From Proteobacteria bacterium UBA5122 (GTDB taxonomy: Bacteria; Pseudomonadota; Gammaproteobacteria; Tenderiales; Tenderiaceae): a stretch of DNA of 32,035 nt. The stretch lies in the NCBI GenBank assembly GCA_002415485.1, contig DHYU01000049.1, positions 18,433 to 50,467 on the forward strand, in the 5' to 3' direction. Numbering within the stretch: the first letter of the stretch is position 1; each line of letters opens with the position of its first letter. Of this stretch, positions 1-8,512 are shown one piece after another. A program made the position numbers and the translations under genes. The notes under the pieces are model-generated. The model was not told where the DNA came from. It saw nothing but the letters and a program-made list of their open reading frames with translations, and ran no database searches.

Positions 1-26
1 TGCTCTACCGACTGAGCTAACGGCCC
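1..26 (-). tRNA. tRNA-Lys, 5' part only (window edge)
   Basis: Read on the minus strand from 26, the sequence begins GGGCCGTTAGCTCAGTCGG, which matches the acceptor strand and D-arm of bacterial tRNA-Lys, including T8, A9 and the AGCTCAG D-stem. The anticodon lies beyond the window, so the identity rests on the 5' half and on context: tRNA-Lys follows the tol-pal/que cluster in many gammaproteobacteria. Other tRNAs sharing the AGCTCAG arm (Phe, Asn, Thr) have different acceptor stems. Confidence 0.75.
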
Positions 27-41
27 GTAAAGAAGGGCGCT

Positions 42-63
42 ATTCTAGTCGAAACCTTTCGAC
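42..63 (-). promoter_or_regulatory. Candidate tRNA-Lys promoter with 7-bp inverted repeat
   Basis: On the minus strand, TAGAAT (47-42) is a good -10 box, followed by a GC-rich discriminator (GCGCCC) typical of stable-RNA promoters, about 20 bases before the tRNA 5' end. Immediately upstream, 48-63 is a perfect inverted repeat (GTCGAAA, cc, TTTCGAC). It could be an attenuated end of the queC transcript or a factor site. No good -35 box is visible. Confidence 0.4.
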
Positions 64-82
64 ATTACCAGCCCCATGCGCT

Positions 83-787
83 TTATTTTTGAACTATTTG
101 GCGGTAGATCGTCGGATCACCAATACCCGCCTCTATAAAGCCTGTTCTGCGCAAGCGACAGGAATCACATTGCCCGCACGCACGCCCAGCCTCGTCCGCA
201 CTATAACAAGACACAGTCTGACTATAGTCGACACCTAGGTTTATACCAGCCTGAATAATTTGCGCCTTGGTCAAATCGATCAACGGCGTATGGATATGAA
301 ACGGTCGCCCCTCTACCCCAGCCTTGGTGGCCAGATTAGCGACCTGTTCGAAGGCCTGGATAAACTCAGGACGACAATCAGGGTAGCCCGAATAATCGAC
401 AGCATTCACGCCGATAAAAATATCCGATGCCCCCAGCACTTCGGCCCAGCCCAGGGCTAGCGACAAAAAGACTGTGTTACGGGCGGGCACATAGGTCACA
501 GGAATACCCTCGCCTGGCGTGGTTGGTACCTCGATTGCATCGTCCGTCAGGGCAGAGCCACCGATATCACGCAAATCAAGTCTCACACACTTATGACCGG
601 CGGCAGCAAAAGCGGCCGACACACGTTGTGCGGCGACCAGTTCCGCCCGGTGGCGCTGACCATAATCAAAACTCAATGCGTAACATTCAAAGCCTTGGGC
701 TCGCGCCATCGCCAAACAGGTGGCCGAATCAAGCCCACCCGACACCAGCACGACAGCCTTAGGTTGTGCGTTAACGACCGGGTTCAT
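83..787 (-). CDS. queC: 7-cyano-7-deazaguanine synthase QueC
   Basis: QueC converts 7-carboxy-7-deazaguanine, ammonia and ATP into preQ0 in the cytoplasm, on the way to queuosine in tRNA. The 234-aa protein has the PP-loop ATP pyrophosphatase motif SGGLDS at residues 16-21. It also has a C-terminal zinc site made by Cys194, Cys204, Cys207 and Cys210 (spacing C-x9-C-x2-C-x2-C), both diagnostic of the family. Length is normal. The ATG at 787 lies inside the 3' end of queE, so the two genes overlap by 17 bases and are probably translationally coupled. QueE makes the direct substrate of QueC, which supports the pairing. Confidence 0.97.
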   Translation of the reverse strand: MNPVVNAQPKAVVLVSGGLDSATCLAMARAQGFECYALSFDYGQRHRAELVAAQRVSAAFAAAGHKCVRLDLRDIGGSALTDDAIEVPTTPGEGIPVTYVPARNTVFLSLALGWAEVLGASDIFIGVNAVDYSGYPDCRPEFIQAFEQVANLATKAGVEGRPFHIHTPLIDLTKAQIIQAGINLGVDYSQTVSCYSADEAGRACGQCDSCRLRRTGFIEAGIGDPTIYRQIVQK

Positions 788-1439
788 TGCCCCACAACAA
801 CTTGTGCAGTTGTAATTGAAAACGTACCGGCAAACGATCGGCCAAGATCCAATCCGCCAACTCGCGCGGTGCTACCTGTCCGGCACTGCCCGACATCAAG
901 ACATGACAACGCTCGGCCAATTCATAACGAATTACGACCTCTTTGGCCCATTGGTAATCATTGCGATCGCAAATCACAAATTTCACCTGATCATGCGCAG
1001 TCAACTGATCAATATTTTCAAACACATTACGCGCCTGCTCCCCCGAACCAGGCGTTTTGATATCCAGCACCCGCGATACTCGCTGATCGACAGGCGTAAT
1101 ATCAATCGCGCCACTGGTCTCCAGCGATACGTCATAACCCGCATCACACAACTGCTTCAAAAACGGCAGACAGGTCACCTGTGCCAATGGCTCACCACCT
1201 GTCACACATACATAGCGCGTATCGTATTTGGCGATCTCCGCCATCACCTGCTCAGGCTCGTACCATTCCCCACCCTGATAGGCATATTGGGTATCACAGT
1301 AGCTACAACGCAACGGACACCCCGTCAGTCGCACAAACACTGTCGGCCAACCACTCGTATTGGCCTCGCCCTGTAATGAATAAAAAATCTCGGTAATACG
1401 CAGCCGCGTTGCCGATGTAGTCAAACTATTCTCGGACAC
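771..1439 (-). CDS. queE: 7-carboxy-7-deazaguanine synthase QueE (radical SAM)
   Basis: QueE is a radical SAM enzyme that contracts 6-carboxy-tetrahydropterin to 7-carboxy-7-deazaguanine, the step before QueC. The [4Fe-4S] motif C-x3-C-x2-C is at residues 41-48 (GCPLRCSYCDT), followed by a GGEP SAM-binding motif. The start is uncertain. A TTG at 1448 would add three residues. The GTG at 1439 is chosen because GTG is the commoner start and gives an N-terminus close to that of known QueE (RITEIF near the start). Neither has a strong ribosome binding site. It lies 49 bases after cpoB. Confidence 0.95.
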   Translation of the reverse strand: MSENSLTTSATRLRITEIFYSLQGEANTSGWPTVFVRLTGCPLRCSYCDTQYAYQGGEWYEPEQVMAEIAKYDTRYVCVTGGEPLAQVTCLPFLKQLCDAGYDVSLETSGAIDITPVDQRVSRVLDIKTPGSGEQARNVFENIDQLTAHDQVKFVICDRNDYQWAKEVVIRYELAERCHVLMSGSAGQVAPRELADWILADRLPVRFQLQLHKLLWGNEPGR

Positions 1440-1488
1440 AAAACCCAACTTGTCGTTTAATTAAAAAAGAAGAACGCAAAGCGAAGGA

Positions 1489-2451
1489 CTAGCGCCCCTC
1501 GAGTCGCATTTTTTGTAAACGGTTTTCCGCCAGACGAGCCACTGTCGTGCCTGGGAAACGCGTCGCGACATCCTGTAGCGTTGAGCGCGCGGAATTCCAA
1601 TTGCCCAACTCATAAAAGGTGTAACCCAGCTTGAGCATCGCATCCGCAACCTTGTTGCTATCCGGGTGCAATGACAAAACCTTTTGGAATTCAGTCTCAG
1701 CCACATCAAAGCGGCGTGTGACATAATTGGCCTCACCCAGCCAGTATTGGGCATTGCCGGTATATTCACCATCAGGGTAACGCGAAAGAAAATCACCGAA
1801 GAGTGAAATCGCCTGATCATACTGACCACCCTTCAATACTTCAAAGGCCTTTTGATATTCGCGCATCTCTTGCGCCGGATCACCTGGTTGAGCGCTGGTT
1901 GAAGCAACTGCAGACGCCACTGTCGCGCCAGCCACCGCGGGCCGCGCTGCAACCGCTGGCGAACGATCTGAAACCGAGCCCACACCAGCTGAAGATTGAG
2001 CATTCATCGCAGGCGCTGCTGATTTAACACCTTGCGCAATAGACGCTTCCATTTGACGCAGACGACTATCAATATCCATATACAAATCACGCTGGCGGGT
2101 TTTAAGCCCTTCCATTGAATGCATCATCTGTTCTAAATCACCCCGCAGGGTCTGTGTTTCGCCTTGAAGATTCTCCAAGGTTGTCAGCATATCCAACAAG
2201 GCCTGATTGTTGATTGCACGCTCTAAACGCTGCAATCGCTCCTCGATAGAGCCGTGTGGAGCTGATGCTGTTTGAGACTGAACCACATGAGGCTGCGGAC
2301 CTCGTGTCGGTTGCGCCTGTGGTGTGGTCGTCGGTTGAGCATAGATATCACTGCGATCGATCACCGGCGCCAAACGATCCTGTGCAGCCCCCATCAACGG
2401 AAAGGCCGCCAGAACGGCGGCCCCCACAAGCAATTTGCGCTTCATGCCCAT
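1489..2451 (-). CDS. cpoB: Tol-Pal system coordinator CpoB (YbgF)
   Basis: CpoB is a periplasmic protein that links the Tol-Pal machine to PBP1b-dependent septal peptidoglycan synthesis. The 320-aa protein has a signal peptide (MKRKLLVGAAVLAAFPLMGAAQ). Next comes an N-terminal coiled coil (about residues 65-130), then an Ala/Ser/Val-rich linker (about 130-190). The C-terminal TPR domain starts around residue 195 (EYQKAFEVLKGGQYDQAISLF) and carries the usual YWLGEANY repeat. An alternative ATG lies at 2445. The gene begins 3 bases after the pal stop codon, as expected for the tol-pal operon. Confidence 0.95.
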   Translation of the reverse strand: MGMKRKLLVGAAVLAAFPLMGAAQDRLAPVIDRSDIYAQPTTTPQAQPTRGPQPHVVQSQTASAPHGSIEERLQRLERAINNQALLDMLTTLENLQGETQTLRGDLEQMMHSMEGLKTRQRDLYMDIDSRLRQMEASIAQGVKSAAPAMNAQSSAGVGSVSDRSPAVAARPAVAGATVASAVASTSAQPGDPAQEMREYQKAFEVLKGGQYDQAISLFGDFLSRYPDGEYTGNAQYWLGEANYVTRRFDVAETEFQKVLSLHPDSNKVADAMLKLGYTFYELGNWNSARSTLQDVATRFPGTTVARLAENRLQKMRLEGR

Positions 2452-2454
2452 CGC

Positions 2455-2988
2455 TTAGTTAGGATAGACGAGCTCTGCACGGCGATTCAGTGCCCATGCA
2501 TCTTCGTCATGCCCCAAGGCTACAGGACGTTCTTCGCCGTAGCTCACCAATTCCACTTGGCTGGCTGGAACACCCAACAACACCATCATCTGCTGAACGG
2601 CCTTGGCACGACGCTCGCCCAGACCCAAGTTGTACTCACGGGTGCCGCGCTCGTCACAATGCCCCTCGATAGCGATACGAACCCCAGGATTCTGACTCAG
2701 ATATTGAGCATGGGCCTCGATCACCTGACGAGCCTCAGGTTTGATTTCACTACGATCGAAATCAAAATAGATTACCCGTTTAGACAAAAGACTATTCGGA
2801 TCATCCAGCGGACTACCGGCAAAAGAGGCGCCATCACCAACTGGACGCACTTCTGTCATCGCCTGTACTTCACCTCCTGTGGCGGCACCTGTATCTGCGC
2901 CATCTCCAACCTCAGTCCCTGTTGTCGAGCAACCCCACAACACGGCAGCAGAGCAGACGACTGCAAATGCCTTCACCAAAGTGTTCAT
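2455..2988 (-). CDS. pal: Peptidoglycan-associated lipoprotein Pal
   Basis: Pal is an outer-membrane lipoprotein that binds peptidoglycan and is relocated by TolB and the TolQRA motor during envelope constriction. The 177-aa product has a lipobox ending LWGC, with the lipidated Cys20, then a Gly/Thr/Ala-rich linker and an OmpA-like domain. The domain shows YFDFDRSEI, EGHCDERGT and the NRRAELVY end, typical of diaminopimelate-binding OmpA_C domains. A strong AAGGAG ribosome binding site lies 8 bases before the ATG. The 55-base gap from tolB carries a triple direct repeat, described separately. Confidence 0.97.
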   Translation of the reverse strand: MNTLVKAFAVVCSAAVLWGCSTTGTEVGDGADTGAATGGEVQAMTEVRPVGDGASFAGSPLDDPNSLLSKRVIYFDFDRSEIKPEARQVIEAHAQYLSQNPGVRIAIEGHCDERGTREYNLGLGERRAKAVQQMMVLLGVPASQVELVSYGEERPVALGHDEDAWALNRRAELVYPN

Positions 2989-3006
2989 TTTTTTTACTCC
3001 TTAAAA

Positions 3007-3038
3007 AGTTAAATACACAGTTAAATAAAAGTTAAATA
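3007..3038 (-). repeat. Triple direct repeat AGTTAAATA in the tolB-pal gap
   Basis: The nonamer AGTTAAATA occurs three times at 3007-3015, 3019-3027 and 3030-3038 on the plus strand (TATTTAACT in the direction of pal), with periods of 12 and 11 bases. It is AT-rich between GC-rich genes. It may be an internal promoter region for pal, a regulator site with helical spacing, or a replication-slippage product. Confidence 0.6.
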
Positions 3039-3043
3039 CTAGA

Positions 3044-4351
3044 TCAATCTGTCAAGAAAGGACCCCACGCCGGCTCACGTGCTTCGCCCTGTTCCTGTAA
3101 CGCTATTCTTTGTTTTACTCTACCGTCGATCGAGACAGCTGACAGTACGCCTCGACCGAGATGCTCAGTGGCATAGAGCACCATACTACCATTTGGCGCG
3201 AAACTAGGCGACTCATCCAGAGCACCATTTGTTAAAATTTGCATCATTCCGCTAGCCAAGTCCAGCACTGCGACCCGAAAACGGTTGCCTTCACCGTTAA
3301 TAAAGACCATTTTCTTACCATCAGGCGAATAACGCGGCCGCGCGTTGTAGCGCCCATCGAATGTCACACGCTCTGCATTCCCCCCCTGTGATGACACACG
3401 ATAGACCTGCGGCCGCCCCCCCCGATCCGACGTAAAGGCGATAAAACGTCCGTCCGGTGACCAGCTGGGCTCGGTATCGATGGCATTATGATTGGTCAGC
3501 CGTTGCAGGCGCTTGCTGCCAATATGCATGACATAGATCTCGGAATTGCCGTCCTTCGACAAGCTCATGGCCAGACGAGTTCCATCAGGCGACCACGCCG
3601 GTGCACCATTAATACCAGTAAATGCGGATACTTTTTCGCGCTTGGCGGTAAACAGGTCCTGGATGAAGATAATTGGCCGGCGATTCTCAAACGACACATA
3701 CGCCAACCGACGACCATCCGGCGACCAGGCCGGCGACATAATCGGCTCACGAGAGCGCACCACCAGGCTCGCATTGTGACCATCCACATCGGCGACGTTC
3801 AGCGCGTAAAAGGGCTGTCGACTTTGCCACTGGGTCGCGGTGACATAGGCGATGCGCGTGCTGAAGGCACCTTTTTCGCCGGTCAGCGTCTCGTAGATGA
3901 TATCGCTGATGCGGTGCGCGATCTTACGCAAATCCTTCCGCGTCACATTGAAGCTGAACCCAACCTGCTGTACTTCGCGATACACATCAAACAGTTGGAA
4001 CTGCACCTTATAGGTATCACCAACGGCCTGCACGCGACCGACAACCAGATTCGGCGCGCCGAGCAGACGCCAGTCACGAAAATTGACCATTGAGCCATCA
4101 GTCGGCCGCGCCAGCAGATCCTTCTCCGGTAGTGGCGCGAAACGACCACTGCGCGTCAAATCAGCTGCGATGATGGCGGCCACATCTTCCGGCGGCGCCA
4201 TCGCCGGCCCCTGCCAGCCAAACGGCACCACTGCAATCGGCAACGCACCCTCGACACCCTGGGTGATCTCTATCGTCAGCGCGGCACGGGCATTGCCCAT
4301 CAACAACAGGACAAGCATCAGCAGGCTGCTCAACAAAATTCCGCGTTTCAA
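3044..4351 (-). CDS. tolB: Tol-Pal periplasmic protein TolB
   Basis: TolB is the periplasmic partner of Pal and TolA. The 435-aa protein has a Sec signal peptide (about residues 1-23, ending NARA), an N-terminal alpha/beta domain (to about residue 165) and a C-terminal six-bladed propeller. The propeller is built of WD40-like repeats with the recurring SPDG signature (SPAWSPDG, APAWSPDG, EPSWSPDG, RPRYSPDG and SPSFAPNG). Length matches the family. The start codon lies 2 bases from the tolA stop codon. Order tolA-tolB-pal is the standard one. Confidence 0.97.
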   Translation of the reverse strand: MKRGILLSSLLMLVLLLMGNARAALTIEITQGVEGALPIAVVPFGWQGPAMAPPEDVAAIIAADLTRSGRFAPLPEKDLLARPTDGSMVNFRDWRLLGAPNLVVGRVQAVGDTYKVQFQLFDVYREVQQVGFSFNVTRKDLRKIAHRISDIIYETLTGEKGAFSTRIAYVTATQWQSRQPFYALNVADVDGHNASLVVRSREPIMSPAWSPDGRRLAYVSFENRRPIIFIQDLFTAKREKVSAFTGINGAPAWSPDGTRLAMSLSKDGNSEIYVMHIGSKRLQRLTNHNAIDTEPSWSPDGRFIAFTSDRGGRPQVYRVSSQGGNAERVTFDGRYNARPRYSPDGKKMVFINGEGNRFRVAVLDLASGMMQILTNGALDESPSFAPNGSMVLYATEHLGRGVLSAVSIDGRVKQRIALQEQGEAREPAWGPFLTD

Positions 4352-4353
4352 AA

Positions 4354-5226
4354 TTAATCCTCAGGTCTAAAGATAAATTCCAGCTCTCTAAAGCGCGAGG
4401 CCAGCGCCTGATCCTTTGGCAACGGCAACGGCGACGCGTTAAAGACAGCCGTTTCTACCGAACGATCAAACAACGGTTGGCCGCAACTCTTGGTCAGGCG
4501 CACATCGATCACCTGACCGCCGGCCGCGCCCGGCACCAGGCGCACGAGAATCTTACATTCCAAACCAGCACGCCACCCAGAAGGTCGCACCCATTTGCTG
4601 GCGACACGCTGCTGGATCAGGCCAAGATAACGATCCATCTCGCGATTCGCCTCACGCTCACGCGCTGCCTGTAATTGAGCCTGCTCGGCCGCCATTTGTT
4701 CCTGACGGATGCGATCTTCTTCTGCGCGCAGTTTGGCCAACTCTTCCTGGCGTTTGCGCTCTGCTTCTTCTTTGCGCTTACGCTCGGCATCCTCTTTACG
4801 CTTACGATCGGCCTCTTCTTTGCGTTTTTTCTCGGCTTCAAGCTTGCGTTGCTGTTCAGCCTCTTGTTTCTTCTTCAGGTCGGCTTCCTGCTTTTTCTTC
4901 AGCTCCGCCTGACGCTTGGCCTCTGCCTCTTTGTGCTTTTGTTCTTCAAGGCGGCGCTGTTCGTCTTCCTTGCGACGCTGTTCATCGGCCTTACGCTTCT
5001 GGTCGTCTTCTATTTTTTTGCGCTGTGCGGCTTCTTCACGCTGTTTTTGCTCTTCGGCCTCACGAATCTTGGAGACATCGACCATCGTCGCCTGCACGAT
5101 TTTGACCGGCGCAGCCGCAGGCTGGGTCTCCCAGTCGACCCCAATAGCCATGAGCGCGATCATGATCAAGTGTATGACCAGCGCAGCGATAAAGGCCCTG
5201 GGGTGTTGGCGAATCAACGCAAGCAT
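4354..5226 (-). CDS. tolA: Cell envelope integrity protein TolA
   Basis: TolA transmits proton-motive force from TolQR across the periplasm. The 290-aa product has an N-terminal membrane helix (about residues 12-32) containing the conserved His that contacts TolQR. A long Lys/Glu/Arg/Ala/Gln-rich helix (about residues 55-195) follows, with repeated KKKQEA and RKRKEEA units. The C-terminal TonB/TolA-like domain (about 200-290) holds the usual Cys pair (ECKILVRL and TKSCGQPLF). It is shorter than E. coli TolA (about 420 aa) because the helix is shorter. It lies 18 bases after tolR. Confidence 0.95.
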   Translation of the reverse strand: MLALIRQHPRAFIAALVIHLIMIALMAIGVDWETQPAAAPVKIVQATMVDVSKIREAEEQKQREEAAQRKKIEDDQKRKADEQRRKEDEQRRLEEQKHKEAEAKRQAELKKKQEADLKKKQEAEQQRKLEAEKKRKEEADRKRKEDAERKRKEEAERKRQEELAKLRAEEDRIRQEQMAAEQAQLQAAREREANREMDRYLGLIQQRVASKWVRPSGWRAGLECKILVRLVPGAAGGQVIDVRLTKSCGQPLFDRSVETAVFNASPLPLPKDQALASRFRELEFIFRPED

Positions 5227-5244
5227 AGTGGCAACTGCCTATCC

Positions 5245-5679
5245 CTACTTCTTCTTCAACTCGCTGGGATCGGTCATCAGCCCCACGCTATCGGCACCGG
5301 CCGCCTGCAACAAAACCATTGCCTGTACGACGGCGCCGTAGTTGACGTTGGTATCACCACGCACCATCACCGGTGTTGCCGGTTCACGACCGAGGATAAT
5401 CTGCACCCGGCGCACTACCTCATCACTGGCCACAGCCTCTTTTTCATCGCCGCCGACATTGAGATAAAACTTACCCTCGACATCGACCGTCAAGATCAGG
5501 GGTTCTTTGGTATCTTTTTCCAGCGGTTCCGCGCTGGCCTGGGGCAGTTCAACCTTCACGCCTTGTGACAACAGTGGCGCGGTGATCATGAAGATCACCA
5601 GCAACACCAACATGACATCGATGTAGGGCACCACGTTGATCTCGGCCATGGGCGCGCGCCGTGGACGATGTTGCGCCAT
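5245..5679 (-). CDS. tolR: Tol-Pal motor subunit TolR
   Basis: TolR is the ExbD/TolR-type proton-motor subunit of the inner membrane. The 144-aa protein has a short cytoplasmic N-terminus, then one membrane helix (about residues 16-37) with the motif PYIDVMLVLLVIFMI, whose Asp carries the proton. The periplasmic domain follows and ends SVGLMTDPSE, as in the family. The ATG lies 1 base after the tolQ stop codon, so translation is probably coupled. Confidence 0.97.
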   Translation of the reverse strand: MAQHRPRRAPMAEINVVPYIDVMLVLLVIFMITAPLLSQGVKVELPQASAEPLEKDTKEPLILTVDVEGKFYLNVGGDEKEAVASDEVVRRVQIILGREPATPVMVRGDTNVNYGAVVQAMVLLQAAGADSVGLMTDPSELKKK

Positions 5680-5680
5680 C

Positions 5681-6349
5681 TTATTTGTGCTCCGCGCTAT
5701 GGGCCTGGCGTTGCAGGATCGAGGTAAATTCGTCGATGAAGGTATCGTAACGATTCACCAGCCGCTCGGTATCAGTGCGATAACGGTTATAGGCAATGAC
5801 CGCAGGGATCGCCGCAAACAGGCCCATCGCCGTTGCGATCAAGGCCTCGGCGATCCCTGGCGCAACCATTGCCAGCGTTGCCTGCTGCACAGTTCCCAAT
5901 GCACGGAAGGAGTTCATGATCCCCCACACCGTACCAAACAGACCGATATACGGACTGGTGGAGCCGACGGTGGCCAGAAACTGCAGGTGATTTTCAAGGC
6001 CATCGGCCTCTTTGTTCATATTGACACGCATCACACGCTGCGCTGCTTCGATAGCAATTTCAGACGAGCCGTCCTGCTTGCGCATGCGCACGAACTCTTT
6101 GAAGCCCGCCTTGAAGATACGCTCCATGCCCGACAGGTTGGGATTGCTGTTGAGCTGTTCGTAGAGCCGGGTCAGATCGCCGCCGGACCAGAACCTATCC
6201 TCGAATTGATCGCTCGCCGCCCTGGCCTCTTTCAATACCTTCCACTTGATAAAGATCGCCGTCCACGCTAATACCGAAATCACTACCAACAACAACATGA
6301 CCAGTTGTACCAGCACGCTGGCTTCACTGATCAGGCTTATAATCGACAT
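5681..6349 (-). CDS. tolQ: Tol-Pal motor subunit TolQ
   Basis: TolQ is the ExbB/TolQ/MotA-family stator subunit, with three membrane helices and the conserved SPYIGLFGTVWGIM segment followed by a second pore helix (GLFAAIPAVIAYNRY). The ATG at 6349 (222 aa) is preferred to an upstream TTG at 6367. The ATG gives an N-terminus matching known TolQ (MSIISLISEASVLVQL), and it lies 1 base after the ybgC stop codon. Confidence 0.96.
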   Translation of the reverse strand: MSIISLISEASVLVQLVMLLLVVISVLAWTAIFIKWKVLKEARAASDQFEDRFWSGGDLTRLYEQLNSNPNLSGMERIFKAGFKEFVRMRKQDGSSEIAIEAAQRVMRVNMNKEADGLENHLQFLATVGSTSPYIGLFGTVWGIMNSFRALGTVQQATLAMVAPGIAEALIATAMGLFAAIPAVIAYNRYRTDTERLVNRYDTFIDEFTSILQRQAHSAEHK

Positions 6350-6350
6350 A

Positions 6351-6761
6351 TCAGTAGACACGCTCAATCTCCGTTTTTATTTGTTTAGGCATCGGTGTGG
6401 GACGCAGGGTCTCCGCCACCAGACACGCCACTTTAACCTTGGCACGACACAGCTCTACACCATCGTCATGCCGCACAATTCGTTGTTGGATACACATGCT
6501 GGCAGCGCGCACGCTCTCAACCTCACATGTCACATCCAGTAGATCATCAAAACACGCCGGTTTTACAAAACTGACGTCGACATGGGTCACCGCAAAAATC
6601 ACCCCTGTTTGTTCACGCAAGGCCTGCTGGCCAAAACCCAGGCTGCGCAGCCACTCGGTCCGCGCCCGTTCCATGAAGTTGAGGTAATTGGAGTGATAAA
6701 CCACGCCACCGCTATCGGTGTCTTCGTAATAGACCCGCACGGGCCAGTTAAATGCTTGCAT
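6351..6761 (-). CDS. ybgC: Acyl-CoA thioesterase YbgC (tol-pal associated)
   Basis: YbgC is a hotdog-fold thioesterase that hydrolyses short- and medium-chain acyl-CoA or acyl-ACP and co-occurs with the Tol-Pal genes. The 136-aa product contains the 4HBT active-site motif YYEDTDSGGVVYHSNYLNF, with the catalytic Asp in DTD, then the FMERART helix. Length is normal. It is the first gene of the ybgC-tolQRAB-pal-cpoB run, 62 bases after ruvB, and may be read from ruvB or from a promoter in that gap. Confidence 0.95.
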   Translation of the reverse strand: MQAFNWPVRVYYEDTDSGGVVYHSNYLNFMERARTEWLRSLGFGQQALREQTGVIFAVTHVDVSFVKPACFDDLLDVTCEVESVRAASMCIQQRIVRHDDGVELCRAKVKVACLVAETLRPTPMPKQIKTEIERVY

Positions 6762-6823
6762 CGAAATGTACTAACCCGTCGATCCGTCTCACGCTGGGAC
6801 TATGGTAGCAAATAAAAGTTGCG

Positions 6824-7882
6824 CTAACCCCTATCTTCCATCAGATCCAACAAACTTTGATGCTGTTCGTCCAGCTGCGTCGGTGCAGGCAGACCAAAAT
6901 GGGCATACGCGGTGCGCGTCGCCACCCGCCCACGCAGGGTGCGCATCATAAACCCCTGCTGGATCAGATAGGGCTCCAGCACATCTTCGATCGTACCGCG
7001 TTCTTCGCCGATCGCCGCCGCCAGGCTGTCGACCCCCACCGGGCCGCCGTCGAATTTTTCGATGATCGCCTGCAATAGTTTCCGGTCCATCACATCGAAG
7101 CCGTGGCTGTCGACATTGAGCATGTCCAAGGCCCCGGCCGCAACCGCCACCGTGATCCGGCCATCGGCCTTCACCTCGGCAAAGTCGCGCACCCGGCGCA
7201 ACAGGCGATTGGCGATACGCGGCGTGCCACGCGAACGGCGCGCGATCTCGCTTGCCCCTTCGCGTTCGATCTCAACGCCGAGGATGTGACACGAGCGTTC
7301 AACGATGGCCGTCAGATCGGCGGTATTGTAAAACTCCAGGCGCTGAACGATGCCAAAACGATCGCGCAGTGGCGAGGTCAACAGCCCTGCGCGTGTCGTC
7401 GCCCCGACCAGCGTGAACGGCGGCAGATCGAGCTTGATCGAACGCGCGGCCGGACCTTCGCCGATCATGATGTCGAGCTGGTAATCCTCCATCGCCGGGT
7501 AGAGCACCTCTTCGACCACCGGGCTCAGGCGATGGATCTCGTCGACGAACAACACGTCATGCGGTTCGAGGTTGGTCAGCAGCGAGGCCAGATCACCGGG
7601 GCGCTCCAGCACCGGACCGGAGGTGTGCTTCATGCCGACCCCCATCTCGTTGGCGATGATATTGGCCAACGTGGTCTTGCCGAGGCCAGGCGGACCAAAG
7701 ATCAGCGTGTGATCCAGCGCCTCACCGCGTTTCTTGGCCGCGGCGATAAAGACCTCCATCTGCTCGCGCACCACCGGCTGACCGGTATAATCGCGCAGAC
7801 TCTTCGGCCGGATGGCGCGGTCGATGGCCTCTTCTTCCTTGCCGGTGACGGTTGCGCTGATGAGACGATCGGTTTCGATCAT
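6824..7882 (-). CDS. ruvB: Holliday junction branch-migration helicase RuvB
   Basis: RuvB is the hexameric AAA+ motor of the RuvABC resolvasome. The 352-aa protein shows Walker A GPPGLGKTTLA (about residues 65-75), Walker B with DEIHRLSP, sensor 1 GATTRAG, and the winged-helix C-terminus with GPVGVDSLAAAIGEE. The family N-terminus (AIRPKSLRDYTGQ) is intact. It starts 24 bases after ruvA in the order ruvC-ruvA-ruvB. Confidence 0.98.
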   Translation of the reverse strand: MIETDRLISATVTGKEEEAIDRAIRPKSLRDYTGQPVVREQMEVFIAAAKKRGEALDHTLIFGPPGLGKTTLANIIANEMGVGMKHTSGPVLERPGDLASLLTNLEPHDVLFVDEIHRLSPVVEEVLYPAMEDYQLDIMIGEGPAARSIKLDLPPFTLVGATTRAGLLTSPLRDRFGIVQRLEFYNTADLTAIVERSCHILGVEIEREGASEIARRSRGTPRIANRLLRRVRDFAEVKADGRITVAVAAGALDMLNVDSHGFDVMDRKLLQAIIEKFDGGPVGVDSLAAAIGEERGTIEDVLEPYLIQQGFMMRTLRGRVATRTAYAHFGLPAPTQLDEQHQSLLDLMEDRG

Positions 7883-7906
7883 GATGGACTACCTTTTTTG
7901 TGCCGC

Positions 7907-8512
7907 CTATTTGAAAGACGCCTTCAGCGCCTGACGGATAATCTCTTCGCTGGCGAGGCCATCGATATCCACCTTCTTGATCATACGCTCGGCCTCTTGC
8001 GCCTTGTAACCCAGCGCCACCAGGGCGCTGATGGCATCGTCGACCGGTGACGGTGCATCAGGCACCACCACACCACCGGCCCCTGTCGCCGCGGCATTAA
8101 AATCACCCATGACACCGATGCGATCACGCATCTCGATGATCAGCCGCTCGGCGGTCTTCTTGCCGATGCCGGGCACGCGCACCAGGCCGGCAACATCGTT
8201 GTCGCGCACACACTGCGCAAAACGATCGGCCGACATGCTCGACAGGATCGCCAGCGCCATCTTGGCGCCCACACCATTCACCTTGATCAGGTCACGGAAC
8301 ATGCGCCGCTCGGCCTCGGTGGCAAAACCGAAGAGCAGATGCGCGTCTTCACGCACGATGAGATGGGTGTGAAGGATGATCTTCTGGCCGCAGTCGGGCA
8401 AGGCGTAAAAGGTCGTCATCGGCGCCTCGACCTCATAACCAACACCGGCCACATCCACCAGCAGCTGCGGCGCCATTTTCTGTAACAAGATGCCTTGCAA
8501 ACGACCTATCAT
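7907..8512 (-). CDS. ruvA: Holliday junction DNA-binding protein RuvA
   Basis: RuvA is the tetrameric junction-binding component that loads RuvB. The start is placed at the ATG at 8512, giving the canonical MIGRLQGILL N-terminus and 201 aa; a longer reading frame upstream lacks family support. Domains are an OB-fold (1-65), two helix-hairpin-helix motifs (VNGVGAKMALAIL and VPGIGKKTAERLIIEM), and a C-terminal RuvB-binding domain (about 150-201). Its ATG overlaps the ruvC stop in an ATGA. Confidence 0.97.
   Translation of the reverse strand: MIGRLQGILLQKMAPQLLVDVAGVGYEVEAPMTTFYALPDCGQKIILHTHLIVREDAHLLFGFATEAERRMFRDLIKVNGVGAKMALAILSSMSADRFAQCVRDNDVAGLVRVPGIGKKTAERLIIEMRDRIGVMGDFNAAATGAGGVVVPDAPSPVDDAISALVALGYKAQEAERMIKKVDIDGLASEEIIRQALKASFK

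Noticed and set aside
4617..4930. Repetitive DNA in tolA considered as a tandem repeat array or CRISPR
   Set aside because: The repeats are degenerate Lys/Glu/Ala codon runs of the TolA helix, with no spacers.
4675..5568. Long plus-strand frame opposite tolA/tolR with many Phe/Leu residues
   Set aside because: It is the antisense shadow of the Lys/Glu-rich TolA helix, whose codons read as Leu/Phe on the other strand.
7103..8050. 315-codon plus-strand frame opposite ruvB/ruvA
   Set aside because: It lies antisense to confidently identified RuvB and RuvA and has no family signature; such long shadows are common in GC-rich DNA.
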